From positions 1-31,806 of the IMG/VR virus record IMGVR_UViG_3300026078_000070: a stretch of DNA of 31,806 nt; one strand, 5' to 3'. Below, piece after piece: positions 1 through 7,036 of this stretch (position 1 is its first letter; the number at the start of each line of letters is the position of its first letter). The position numbers and the translations under genes are program-made. The stretch is from a virus. Below the pieces are notes generated by a model. It had not been told where the DNA came from, ran no database searches, and saw only the letters and a list, made by a program, of their open reading frames with translations.

Positions 1-72
1 TTCATTCCGCGCAGCGTCGAAGACGTGGTGACGTGGTTTGATCGCGGCTGTCCGTGTGTGAAATATGTCTGA
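1..72 (+). CDS. C-terminal end of an unknown gene (partial)
   Basis: Frame 1 is open from the first base of the window and stops with TGA at 70-72, giving the last 23 residues of a protein that begins outside the window. The tail contains a Trp-Phe-Asp stretch and a Cys-Pro-Cys motif six residues before the end. Its stop overlaps the helicase start by 8 nt (ATGTCTGA), the same kind of junction that follows the primase gene, so it very probably belongs to the same replication operon. Too little is visible to assign a function. Confidence 0.6.
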   Translation, partial: FIPRSVEDVVTWFDRGCPCVKYV

Positions 73-1504
73 GGACTACATCCCCAGGCCGTATGCCGAG
101 CTGGCTACGAACTTCATACTGGACACCCAGCGCTGCGCTCTTTGGGCAAAGCCTGGCATGGGTAAGACGGCGATCGTTTACAGCGTGCTAGAGATCCTGC
201 GCCTGGCATCATCGCGCTTCTTCCCGGCGCTCGTGATTGCGCCGAAGAAAGTTTGCAACATAACATGGCCTGCCGAACAGCGCAAGTGGAAGCAGTTTGA
301 GCATTTGCGCGTCGTAAATATCGCAGGGGATGTTGACTGCCGGCGCATGGCGCTCCAGACTCCAGCTGACATTTACTTGGTGAACTTCGAAAACGTAACA
401 TGGCTCGTAAACCAATTTGGGAGTACTTGGCCCTTCAAGATCCTCATAGTCGACGAAGCGACGAAATTGAAGAATTTCCGCACGAAGCAGGGCGGGGTCC
501 GTGCCGGTGCCTTGGGTCGGATTGTGGACCATGTAGGGCGTTTGATCGAGCTGACCGGGACGCCAGCGCCGAATGGTCTGAAGGATCTTTGGGGCCAAGT
601 TTACTTCATCGATAAAGGGCACCGGCTGGGAGACAGTTACAATGCGTTCCTCAAGCGCTGGTTCATCAAAGAAGCTTACACACTCAAGATCATCCCCAAA
701 GCCAACGCCGAAGCCGAAATATATAAAAAACTCTCAGATTGCACTCTGGCGCTCCGCCCGGAGGATTGGTTCGATCTTAGAGCACCCGTTCATACTGTCC
801 GCACGGTTGAGCTGCCTGATGCTGCGCGTAAGCTCTACAACAAACTCGAACGCGACATGTTCGCCGAGCTGCAGGCTGAAGCGTCCAAGCACGAGATAAC
901 CGCCCCCATCGCACTGACTCTCACGACCAAGCTGTTACAAGTCGCTGGGGGTGCGGTGATTGACGTCGAGAAGCAATGGGCCAAGGTCCATGACGCCAAG
1001 CTCGACGAGCTGGAAGAGTTGATTGACGAGCTGAACGGCGAGAACGTTCTCGTGGTGTACAACTACGTTCACGAGTGGGAACGCTTCAAGGAGCGCTTCC
1101 CCCACGCGCGGCGGTTTGTCAACGAGAAAGATGAAGCCGACTGGAACGCCGGCAAAATCCCCTTCATGGCGATCCAACCGCAGTCAGGCGGTCACGGGAT
1201 AAGCTTGCAACATGGCGGCCGTTGCATTATCTTTTTTACCAATACCTTCAATTTGGAGCTTCGCCTCCAAGTGATCGAAAGATTGGGGCCGACTCGCCAG
1301 GCTCAATCAGGTTACGATAGGTCGGTCTTAGTATATGACATCGTCGCGTCGAACACAGTCGACGAAGAAGTGCTCTGCGCTCTGACCGAAAAAATGACCG
1401 TACAGGATGCACTCATGCTAGCTCGCTCGCGCCGCGGAACTCTCCATAGTGCCATTGGCACTAAAACCGACGAATTCGCAGACCTTCTCGGCGCCCTGGC
1501 GTGA
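65..1504 (+). CDS. SNF2-like superfamily 2 DNA helicase/translocase
   Basis: A 479-residue, two-lobe SF2 ATPase. Visible motifs, in order: Walker A GMGKT at residues 31-35; motif Ia VIAPKK near 57-62; a DEAT box (D130-T133) preceded by a hydrophobic strand; motif III LTGTPAPNG at 163-171; and, in the second lobe, a QSGGHGISLQ motif V followed by a QVIERLGPTRQ motif VI. This is the layout of small phage SNF2/DEAD-like helicases, which remodel DNA or clear it of bound protein during phage replication. It starts at ATG 65 inside the end of the upstream gene, and its TGA overlaps the GTG of the primase gene, so the two are translationally coupled. The exact substrate cannot be deduced. Confidence 0.88.
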   Translation: MSEDYIPRPYAELATNFILDTQRCALWAKPGMGKTAIVYSVLEILRLASSRFFPALVIAPKKVCNITWPAEQRKWKQFEHLRVVNIAGDVDCRRMALQTPADIYLVNFENVTWLVNQFGSTWPFKILIVDEATKLKNFRTKQGGVRAGALGRIVDHVGRLIELTGTPAPNGLKDLWGQVYFIDKGHRLGDSYNAFLKRWFIKEAYTLKIIPKANAEAEIYKKLSDCTLALRPEDWFDLRAPVHTVRTVELPDAARKLYNKLERDMFAELQAEASKHEITAPIALTLTTKLLQVAGGAVIDVEKQWAKVHDAKLDELEELIDELNGENVLVVYNYVHEWERFKERFPHARRFVNEKDEADWNAGKIPFMAIQPQSGGHGISLQHGGRCIIFFTNTFNLELRLQVIERLGPTRQAQSGYDRSVLVYDIVASNTVDEEVLCALTEKMTVQDALMLARSRRGTLHSAIGTKTDEFADLLGALA

Positions 1505-3876
1505 GCTTCGGCGAGTACGTCGAGCACGGCTGGGCACTGTGTCGCATCCGGCCTGGCACCAAGGCCCCGACGCCTGAGGGTTGGCAGCGCCAGGAAAATG
1601 CTGTACGCAGTCCACAGATTGCGTATAGCTTGCTGGCCGCAGGCCTAGTCCACGAGTGGAGCGGCACCTGTGCAATCGACATTGACGACTGGGATGTCGC
1701 CGAAGCATACCTTAAAACGCACGGTATCGACCTTAGTGCACTGTTTATGGCGCATGACGCGGTACAGCTCCTCAGCGGGAAGCTGGGTCGGGGGAAGCTC
1801 CTCTATCGCCTCGAAGTGCCGCTTCCGACGATCAAGCTGGCCCCGTATGAGGGTCCGGTTGACGAGCAGACGGGTAAGCCGAAGAAGTACAAGGCCCTGG
1901 AGCTGCGTTGTGCCGGCGCCCAGGACGTCCTGGCGCCGTCCATTCACCCAGAGCTGGGGACGCCGTATTTCTGGCAGTATGGCGATCCGGTCATGGGGCA
2001 CTGGTCGAACCTGCCGCCGCTGCCGGCTGCATTACGGGCGCTCTGGCAGACGCAGACTGGGGGCGCACCGTCGGCCAGCGATCCGGCCAAAGATGCCCGC
2101 GGGCTGAACCTGCGCGAGTTGGCCGAGCTGATTATCAAACGCGATCCCGACGACTACGAAGAATGGATCAAGATCGGCCAAATCCTTCACCATGAGACCC
2201 AAGGCTCGCGGGATGGGTTCCAGCTGTGGGATCGCTGGAGCCGCCAGAGCGATAAGTACAGCGATGCGAAGACACAGACGTGGACGCGCTGGAATGGCTT
2301 CGGGCAGAACGACGGGACCGCGCACGCCGCTACCGTAGGACAACTCATCCAAGAGCGCGTGGCGGCGCCCACTGAGTTTGCCCTTGCCGAGCCGGTACGC
2401 GATCCCGAGGAGCCTGAGGACACCGGCCCGACGCGAGAGATTGATGCCGTTCTGCGCCCGCGCGTGGTGTACCTGCTGGACCAGCGTCGGTACTATCACA
2501 AGCCGCTCCCCAAGGGGCACAAAGGGTATATGGCAGGGCTCGACGAAGTAGGTGCTCAGGCGCTTCAGGGCGAAGCGTTCGATGTGTTCTACACGCCATA
2601 CATGCCTATCCGTGAAGTGACTGTGACGGCGAAAGACGGTAGCAAGCGGACGCAGACGGTAGTCGAAGATCCGCGCAAATGCGTGAAGCAGAGCCGGCGC
2701 ATCGAAAAGGTGAACGGGATCGGCTTCCATCCCGGCGCCGGCCGAATCTTCGTCGAGGAGGACGGCAATAGGATGTACAACGAGTACTCTCCTGTGCAGG
2801 TTGAGCCGCTGCGCCCAAAGCCGCATGAACTGGACGCCTGGGCGTTCCTCTGCTCGCGGATCGAGGACGATACTTTTCGCAGCTGGTTGATGCGCTTTTT
2901 CGCGCACATGGTCGCCAAGCCCGGTGTAAAGATTCAGAGCGCTCCGCTGCTGGTTTCGGATACGCAGGGCACCGGGAAAACCACGTGGATGCAGACAATT
3001 CCCCAGCTGCTCCTGGGCGAGAAGTGGGTCAATGAGATCTCATCCGAACAGCTCGCCAAAACGTTCAACTCCTACCTGGCGCGCACGTGGTGGGTGACGA
3101 TAGAGGAGCTGAAGACGGACGGTCCACGCATGGATCGTATCGCCATTGCGAACAAAATGAAGCCCTGGATCACTAGCAAAACGATCCCCGTCGAGTTCAA
3201 GGGGCTCGACGTCTACAAGATCTACAACCGGGTGCAGCTTGGCGCCTCATCCAACTTCCGCGACACAATGCAGTTGGACAATAGCGACCGACGCTGGGGC
3301 GTCGGGCACGTCGTGGAGCACGCCATGACGGAGGCGGAGAAAAGCGGACTATTCAAAGACTTCCTAGATACTCCGCGGGCTCCCGGCGTTGTTCGTTGGC
3401 TCATTCAGCAAGAGAACCTAACCGGCTTTTCTCCAACAGCACTGCCGCCGTCGACCGCTGAAAAGCGCTCCATGGTGAGTTTTGGCTACGGTCAGTGGGA
3501 GACGAAAATCGCTGAGGCCATGGTGGACGGTACGACACCGTTTGACCGGGATGTCTTCGCGCTCGAGGATGTGCAGATGGTCCTGCGCAGCATGAACGCG
3601 GAGCTGTCCCGAAAGCGAGTAGGAACGCTGCTCACCCGCGCCCCGTTCAACGCCACGCGCAAGAGCACTGGCACCAAGGTCCTCTACTGCTGGCGCAACC
3701 AGAGTTTCTGGGAGACGCAGACATGCTATGCCTGGGCATCGCATCGCGAAACGGCAATTCGCCCGCTGGGTGCGCTGAGTGCCGCTGTTCCTGTTGCAAT
3801 TCGAGGCGCCGCGGGGGAAGATGAAACCTCCGAGGATACCGATTTTTCCGACCTACTAGGGGCTGTAAATGTCTGA
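1501..3876 (+). CDS. Primase-polymerase fused to SF3-type helicase
   Basis: A 791-residue fusion for replication priming and unwinding. The N-terminal 180 residues look like an archaeo-eukaryotic (Prim-Pol) primase: a DID acidic pair at D60/D62, a GRGK motif near residues 96-99 and the LELRCAGAQDVLAPSIHP block near 133-150. A middle segment (about 203-270, with EEWIKIGQILHHET and WSRQSDKYS) matches a PriCT-type primase C-terminal domain. The C-terminal half is a D5/DUF5906-type helicase: Walker A QGTGKT at 489-494, a Walker B-like WWVTIEE ending at E535/E536, sensor N585 and an arginine pair at 597/598. The start is GTG, overlapping the helicase stop (GTGA). It is probably the phage's main replicative primase-helicase. 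Confidence 0.9.
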   Translation: MSFGEYVEHGWALCRIRPGTKAPTPEGWQRQENAVRSPQIAYSLLAAGLVHEWSGTCAIDIDDWDVAEAYLKTHGIDLSALFMAHDAVQLLSGKLGRGKLLYRLEVPLPTIKLAPYEGPVDEQTGKPKKYKALELRCAGAQDVLAPSIHPELGTPYFWQYGDPVMGHWSNLPPLPAALRALWQTQTGGAPSASDPAKDARGLNLRELAELIIKRDPDDYEEWIKIGQILHHETQGSRDGFQLWDRWSRQSDKYSDAKTQTWTRWNGFGQNDGTAHAATVGQLIQERVAAPTEFALAEPVRDPEEPEDTGPTREIDAVLRPRVVYLLDQRRYYHKPLPKGHKGYMAGLDEVGAQALQGEAFDVFYTPYMPIREVTVTAKDGSKRTQTVVEDPRKCVKQSRRIEKVNGIGFHPGAGRIFVEEDGNRMYNEYSPVQVEPLRPKPHELDAWAFLCSRIEDDTFRSWLMRFFAHMVAKPGVKIQSAPLLVSDTQGTGKTTWMQTIPQLLLGEKWVNEISSEQLAKTFNSYLARTWWVTIEELKTDGPRMDRIAIANKMKPWITSKTIPVEFKGLDVYKIYNRVQLGASSNFRDTMQLDNSDRRWGVGHVVEHAMTEAEKSGLFKDFLDTPRAPGVVRWLIQQENLTGFSPTALPPSTAEKRSMVSFGYGQWETKIAEAMVDGTTPFDRDVFALEDVQMVLRSMNAELSRKRVGTLLTRAPFNATRKSTGTKVLYCWRNQSFWETQTCYAWASHRETAIRPLGALSAAVPVAIRGAAGEDETSEDTDFSDLLGAVNV

Positions 3877-4090
3877 TCAGATGCCGGAAGGCGTGACCAT
3901 AGACCGCACTGGCGACAAGCCAGTCCGCACCGACAACCGCAGCGTCATGAAGATGCTTCACGACGAGCTGGCTGCGCATTTCGGCGCCAAAGAGCCGACC
4001 GTAAACAGCGGTGGAAAGCGCATGGGGCTCGACGAGGCAGTTGATGAGGCTGTAAAAGGCGCCCCGGCGCCAGGCTCCGAAGAGTACTGA
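3869..4090 (+). CDS. Small hypothetical protein
   Basis: A 73-residue acidic protein with no membrane segment and no recognised domain. It has a conserved-looking core (SVMKMLHDELAAHFGAKEP) that could form an amphipathic helix. Its ATG lies inside the last codons of the primase-helicase gene with the 8-nt overlap ATGTCTGA, identical to the junction at 65-72. This supports real coupled translation. It sits between replication and lysis genes, and its role is unknown. Confidence 0.6.
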   Translation: MSDQMPEGVTIDRTGDKPVRTDNRSVMKMLHDELAAHFGAKEPTVNSGGKRMGLDEAVDEAVKGAPAPGSEEY

Positions 4091-4095
4091 GCTTG

Positions 4096-4644
4096 ATGCT
4101 TGATCCGATCCTGCGGCGGGATATCCAGCAGGCAGAGCGGTTGAAACTCACCGCGTACAAGGACACCAAGGGGTTCTGGACCATCGGCTGGGGGCACAAG
4201 TTGCCGAATCAGGATCATGGCGCCTGGAAAGGGTACACGTGGACTCAGGATATGGCGGACAGCGCTCTACAGGCGGACATCCTCGACGCCTGGAACCACG
4301 CGCAGAAGCTCCCCGAATGGTCGGCACTGGATACACGCGCACGGACCAACGCGCTAGTTGAGTTGGTCTTCAACATGGGTTGCAAAACATGGCTGGACTT
4401 CAAGGATACGAGGAGTGCGATTCGCCGTCAGGACTGGAAATGCGTCTCCGCCGAGCTGAAGGACTCGAAGTGGTACGGGGAAGTACATGCGACGAGAGCA
4501 GACCGGTTGCGCGATTATTTTCTGACGGGCTCCTATCCCCCATCGGTGGCCGGAAGTTTGCTGTATGCCTCCTCGTCATCGGCCTGGCCACATGGCTTTG
4601 TGCCCGCGGCTCGCTCGCTGGAGGATATTGGGTCACAGCCGTGA
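4096..4644 (+). CDS. Endolysin, T4-type lysozyme (GH24-like)
   Basis: A muramidase of about 182 residues that would cleave the glycan strands of peptidoglycan at the end of infection. The T4 lysozyme triad is visible near the N terminus: Glu in QQAER, Asp in YKDT, and Thr in the WTIGWGH strand, with E-to-D spacing of 9 residues as in the family. ATG 4096 is preferred over the adjacent TTG at 4093. There is no signal peptide, so it needs a holin for export. The lysozyme fold ends near the TGSYPP segment (about residue 150). The last 30 residues are low-complexity, and the DNA there also encodes the holin-like protein in another frame, so this tail may be a by-product of the overlap. Confidence 0.9.
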   Translation: MLDPILRRDIQQAERLKLTAYKDTKGFWTIGWGHKLPNQDHGAWKGYTWTQDMADSALQADILDAWNHAQKLPEWSALDTRARTNALVELVFNMGCKTWLDFKDTRSAIRRQDWKCVSAELKDSKWYGEVHATRADRLRDYFLTGSYPPSVAGSLLYASSSSAWPHGFVPAARSLEDIGSQP

Positions 4645-4706
4645 CGTTCGCGGCAGGGTTCTACAAGGCCGCCAACATCGTGGCGACACGGGACGCGCAG
4701 AAGTGA
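4470..4706 (+). CDS. Holin-like two-helix membrane protein
   Basis: A 78-residue protein in the frame next to the lysozyme, overlapping it by 175 nt. It contains a GGRKF motif followed by two hydrophobic helices (FAVCLLVIGLATWL and YWVTAVTFAAGFYKAANIV) and a short charged tail, the form of small phage holin-like proteins. The start chosen is GTG 4470 because AAGGA at 4459-4463 lies 6 nt upstream. An in-frame ATG at 4440 lacks such a site. Its TGA overlaps the next gene's GTG. It would make membrane lesions that release the lysozyme. The function is inferred from topology and position. Confidence 0.65.
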   Translation: MVRGSTCDESRPVARLFSDGLLSPIGGRKFAVCLLVIGLATWLCARGSLAGGYWVTAVTFAAGFYKAANIVATRDAQK

Positions 4707-4834
4707 AAACGGCTGCCGTAGGGCTCCTAATTCTGCTAACCCTCGTCGGCGTTGCATCCTGCGAAATTTCTATTTGGCGGGAATGTCGACAAGCTAATAG
4801 TTGGCTCTACTGTATGAGGTTAATGGATAAATGA
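4703..4834 (+). CDS. Small Cys-containing membrane or lipoprotein-like protein
   Basis: A 43-residue protein starting at a GTG that overlaps the holin-like gene's stop (GTGA) and ending in an ATGA overlap with the next gene. It has a Lys near the N terminus, a hydrophobic helix (VGLLILLTLVGVASC) and a short polar tail with two more Cys residues and aromatic residues. The VASC sequence at the helix end resembles a lipobox, so it may be a lipoprotein; otherwise it is a single-pass membrane protein. Proteins of this shape are common in phage lysis cassettes. The precise role is unknown. Confidence 0.6.
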   Translation: MKTAAVGLLILLTLVGVASCEISIWRECRQANSWLYCMRLMDK

Positions 4835-5049
4835 GCGATGAACCCCTCACATGTGTGTTTTTCGGTGGTCCACTTAACGGTCATGTCCGTTGCGTACCGG
4901 CGAATCAGTACGCGTACCACGCCCGCGCACTGTCGCCGGTAGCGATCCCGTTAACACTTGAACAGGCAATGGCAACTCCCGTAAAGGACGTTCCAATGCA
5001 CCGTTACGAACGAAAACCTGGCACCGCCGTGTTTGTTCACAAGTCATGA
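4831..5049 (+). CDS. Small hypothetical phage protein
   Basis: A 72-residue protein with the FFGGPLNGH motif near its N terminus, which recurs in small phage and bacterial proteins of unknown function. There is no membrane segment. It starts at an ATG overlapping the previous stop and ends in an ATGA overlap with the spanin gene, so it is co-translated with the lysis genes. Its role is not known. Confidence 0.65.
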   Translation: MSDEPLTCVFFGGPLNGHVRCVPANQYAYHARALSPVAIPLTLEQAMATPVKDVPMHRYERKPGTAVFVHKS

Positions 5050-5540
5050 CTGCGCTCGTCGCAATCGCCGCCCTCTGGGCGCGCATCCCAACAAAGGACA
5101 AACTGTATGGAGCTGCTATTCTTGCATGTCTGGTTGCTTTTGGTCTGTACACTCGGCATGAGCGTGCTGTGGGCGCAGCACAAGTTGCGGCAGCGCAGGC
5201 GAAAGCTGCAACAGCTCAAGCGGCACTTGCTACAGCTCGCACGGCAGCGGGACGAACGAATGCAACAACTGCTGAGGTGAGATATGTTTCGACGATCAAC
5301 GCTATTATTCCTGACAGCCCTCACTTGCTCGTGCTCGACTCCGAGGCCGCAGCTGCAGCAGTGTGTGCAGCAAGCGATCCCCCAGCAGGCCTTCCAGCCG
5401 CCGAAAGCTCAGTCGAGCGTTCGCGCGACATTGGCCCCGAACTCGACAAAATCGGCCGAGACAGCGACGCCCAAGTAGTTTTCCTCCAGAACCTTCTGAA
5501 ATCCTGCGTCGACATCGGCGCATGCAAGGTGACTAACTGA
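5046..5540 (+). CDS. Rz-like inner-membrane spanin
   Basis: A 164-residue protein with one N-terminal membrane helix (YGAAILACLVAFGLYT, about residues 21-36), a long Ala/Gln/Lys-rich coiled-coil stretch (about 43-75), and a C-terminal segment (IGPELDKIGRDSDAQVVFLQ) of the kind seen in phage Rz-like lysis proteins. It would span the periplasm from the inner membrane and, with an outer-membrane partner, fuse the membranes after lysozyme action. It starts in an ATGA overlap and its TGA shares a base with the next ATG. Two further ORFs lie wholly inside it in the +1 frame (5107-5280 and 5284-5478). Confidence 0.75.
   Translation: MTALVAIAALWARIPTKDKLYGAAILACLVAFGLYTRHERAVGAAQVAAAQAKAATAQAALATARTAAGRTNATTAEVRYVSTINAIIPDSPHLLVLDSEAAAAAVCAASDPPAGLPAAESSVERSRDIGPELDKIGRDSDAQVVFLQNLLKSCVDIGACKVTN
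5107..5280 (+). CDS. Nested ORF: one-helix, coiled-coil protein (possible second i-spanin)
   Basis: A 57-codon ORF in the +1 frame inside the Rz-like gene. It has AAAGGA at 5093-5098, 8 nt before the ATG. The product would have a strong membrane helix (LLFLHVWLLLVCTLGMSVLW) followed by a very basic, Gln/Leu-rich coiled coil (HKLRQRRRKLQQLKRHLLQL), which is the minimal design of an i-spanin. It stops 3 nt before the nested Rz1-like ATG in the same frame. The Gln/Arg-rich half could be a frame-shifted echo of the Ala-rich repeat in the outer frame, so coding is uncertain. Confidence 0.4.
   Translation: MELLFLHVWLLLVCTLGMSVLWAQHKLRQRRRKLQQLKRHLLQLARQRDERMQQLLR
5284..5478 (+). CDS. Nested Rz1-like outer-membrane lipoprotein spanin
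   Basis: A 64-residue ORF fully embedded in the +1 frame of the Rz-like gene, the classic lambda Rz/Rz1 arrangement. It has a signal-peptide-like start (MFRRSTLLFLTALTCSC), Cys residues at 15 and 17 as candidate lipidation sites (the lipobox is weak), then a Pro/Gln-rich mature part. GAGG at 5274-5277 (GAGGTGA) lies 6-7 nt upstream of the ATG. It would be anchored in the outer membrane and bind the inner-membrane spanin. Confidence 0.65.
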   Translation: MFRRSTLLFLTALTCSCSTPRPQLQQCVQQAIPQQAFQPPKAQSSVRATLAPNSTKSAETATPK

Positions 5541-6793
5541 TGCCTGCTCATATGTTGACAGATGACGAGCTACAAGAAGCGCTATCACTGTATGAGATCC
5601 ATGGAAGTCAACACAAATGCGCTGAAATTCTCGGAATCAGTCGGCCTACGTTTCAGCACCGACTGCGTCAAGCGAAGTTGCGAAATGCACAGAACAGGCT
5701 AAAGGAACCCGGTGAGCGCCCCATCCAGCCCGATACGCCAGAGGGTTTCGAGGTCCGTCAGATCAGCACCGGGTATGATGGTGAAGGCAATGTAACCGGG
5801 CAATGGGTCGGCAGTCGCCTCGAGGGGACCCATACCGAGACGGTGCCAGAAGGGCACATCGTCAAGGGGCTATCAACGCTGGTCGACGAGCAAGGCAAGA
5901 CTCGCGCCCAGTGGATCAAGACGGCAGTCGACACCAGCAAAGTCAAAACTGCCCTGGACGCCGCTATTGAAGCTGCGCTGGAGGCTCTGGAACCCTATCC
6001 CACAATCCCGGCCCCTTTGGGATATCTCGATGCGGATCTCCTGACGCTCTACACCATGACTGACTGTCACGTTGGCATGTTGGCCTGGGGCCTGGAGACC
6101 GGGGAGCCGTGGGACCTGGCTATCGCGGAAGAGTGTCTCACTAAGGCACTATTCCAGATGATTGACACTGCGCCGGCCAGCACTGTCGGACTGCTCAACC
6201 AGCTTGGCGACTTCCTGCACTTCGACAGCATGAAGCCAGTTACGGCCGAGCACGGGCATATCCTCGATGCTGACAGCCGATATCAGAAGGTCGTCAAGGT
6301 CGCCATCCGCATCATCCGGCGCGTGATTCAGTACATGCTGACCAAGCACGAGTCAGTATGGGTACTGCTCAACGAAGGCAACCACGATCCGGCCGGCAGC
6401 GTGTGGCAGCGTGAAATGTTCGCGATCCTCTTCGAGGAAAACCCGCGCGTACACATCGAAACCAGCCCCACGCCGTACGTCGTGAAAGAGTGGGGCATCA
6501 ACATGTTGGGGTTCCACCATGGCCACCTCGCCAAGAAAGAGAAACTGCCCTTGCTGTTCGCAGCCCGGTTTCCCGAAGTTTGGGGCCGTACGACAAACCG
6601 TCACGTGCATACCGGACATTATCACTGTATCGACGAGCAGGAACACCCAGGACTCACTGTCCTACAACATCCTACACTTGCGGCTCCCGACGCCTACGCT
6701 ACTCGCGGCGGTTGGATTTCTAAGCGCCAGGCTATGAGCATCACGTACCACCGAGAAAAGGGGCAGGTGGCGCGGGGCTATACGATCCCCTAA
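5540..6793 (+). CDS. HTH-containing calcineurin-like metallophosphoesterase
   Basis: A 417-residue protein. Residues 9-45 form a helix-turn-helix of the Fis/terminase-small type (HKCAEILGISRPTFQHRL). Residues 170-390 carry a complete two-metal phosphoesterase set: D175-C-H177, G223-D224, GNHD 280-283, H327/H329 and GHYH 359-362. Such proteins are predicted phosphatases or nucleases, and the HTH suggests action on DNA at specific sites. The ATG shares one base with the spanin stop (TGATG). It lies between lysis and nucleotide-metabolism genes. The actual substrate is unknown. Confidence 0.82.
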   Translation: MPAHMLTDDELQEALSLYEIHGSQHKCAEILGISRPTFQHRLRQAKLRNAQNRLKEPGERPIQPDTPEGFEVRQISTGYDGEGNVTGQWVGSRLEGTHTETVPEGHIVKGLSTLVDEQGKTRAQWIKTAVDTSKVKTALDAAIEAALEALEPYPTIPAPLGYLDADLLTLYTMTDCHVGMLAWGLETGEPWDLAIAEECLTKALFQMIDTAPASTVGLLNQLGDFLHFDSMKPVTAEHGHILDADSRYQKVVKVAIRIIRRVIQYMLTKHESVWVLLNEGNHDPAGSVWQREMFAILFEENPRVHIETSPTPYVVKEWGINMLGFHHGHLAKKEKLPLLFAARFPEVWGRTTNRHVHTGHYHCIDEQEHPGLTVLQHPTLAAPDAYATRGGWISKRQAMSITYHREKGQVARGYTIP

Positions 6794-6811
6794 CAGCGAG
6801 CACTTACCCAC

Positions 6812-7036
6812 TTGGCACAAACAAAACTTGGGTCTATAGCGGAAGCCTGGGCAAATATTGCCGTCGGGTTCAGTATAAACTACGTGGCGAATCTCTGTAT
6901 TTTCCCACTGTTTGGGATGCACATATCGCCGCTCAACAACTTCTATATGGGGTGCATCTACACCGTAATCTCTCTAGCACGCAGCTATGTGCTGCGGCGT
7001 TGGTTCAATGGCCTCAAGTTTGGAAACACAAAATGA
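6812..7036 (+). CDS. Small two-helix membrane protein
   Basis: A 74-residue protein with two hydrophobic helices (about residues 13-33 and 44-60) and a basic C terminus (YVLRRWFNGLKFG). It resembles a recurrent phage/proteobacterial family of small membrane proteins with an E-A-x-x-N-x-A-V-G-F/Y signature near the N terminus. The start is TTG 6812, since no ATG is in frame and homology-like sequence begins straight after it. Its TGA overlaps the ATG of the next gene. The function is unknown; a lysis-related or exclusion role is possible. Confidence 0.65.
   Translation: MAQTKLGSIAEAWANIAVGFSINYVANLCIFPLFGMHISPLNNFYMGCIYTVISLARSYVLRRWFNGLKFGNTK

Noticed and set aside
2032-2907. Long - strand ORF (291 codons) opposite the primase-helicase gene
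   Set aside because: It is the antisense of a well-supported coding frame, has no domain and no start context; long antisense ORFs are expected in GC-rich DNA.
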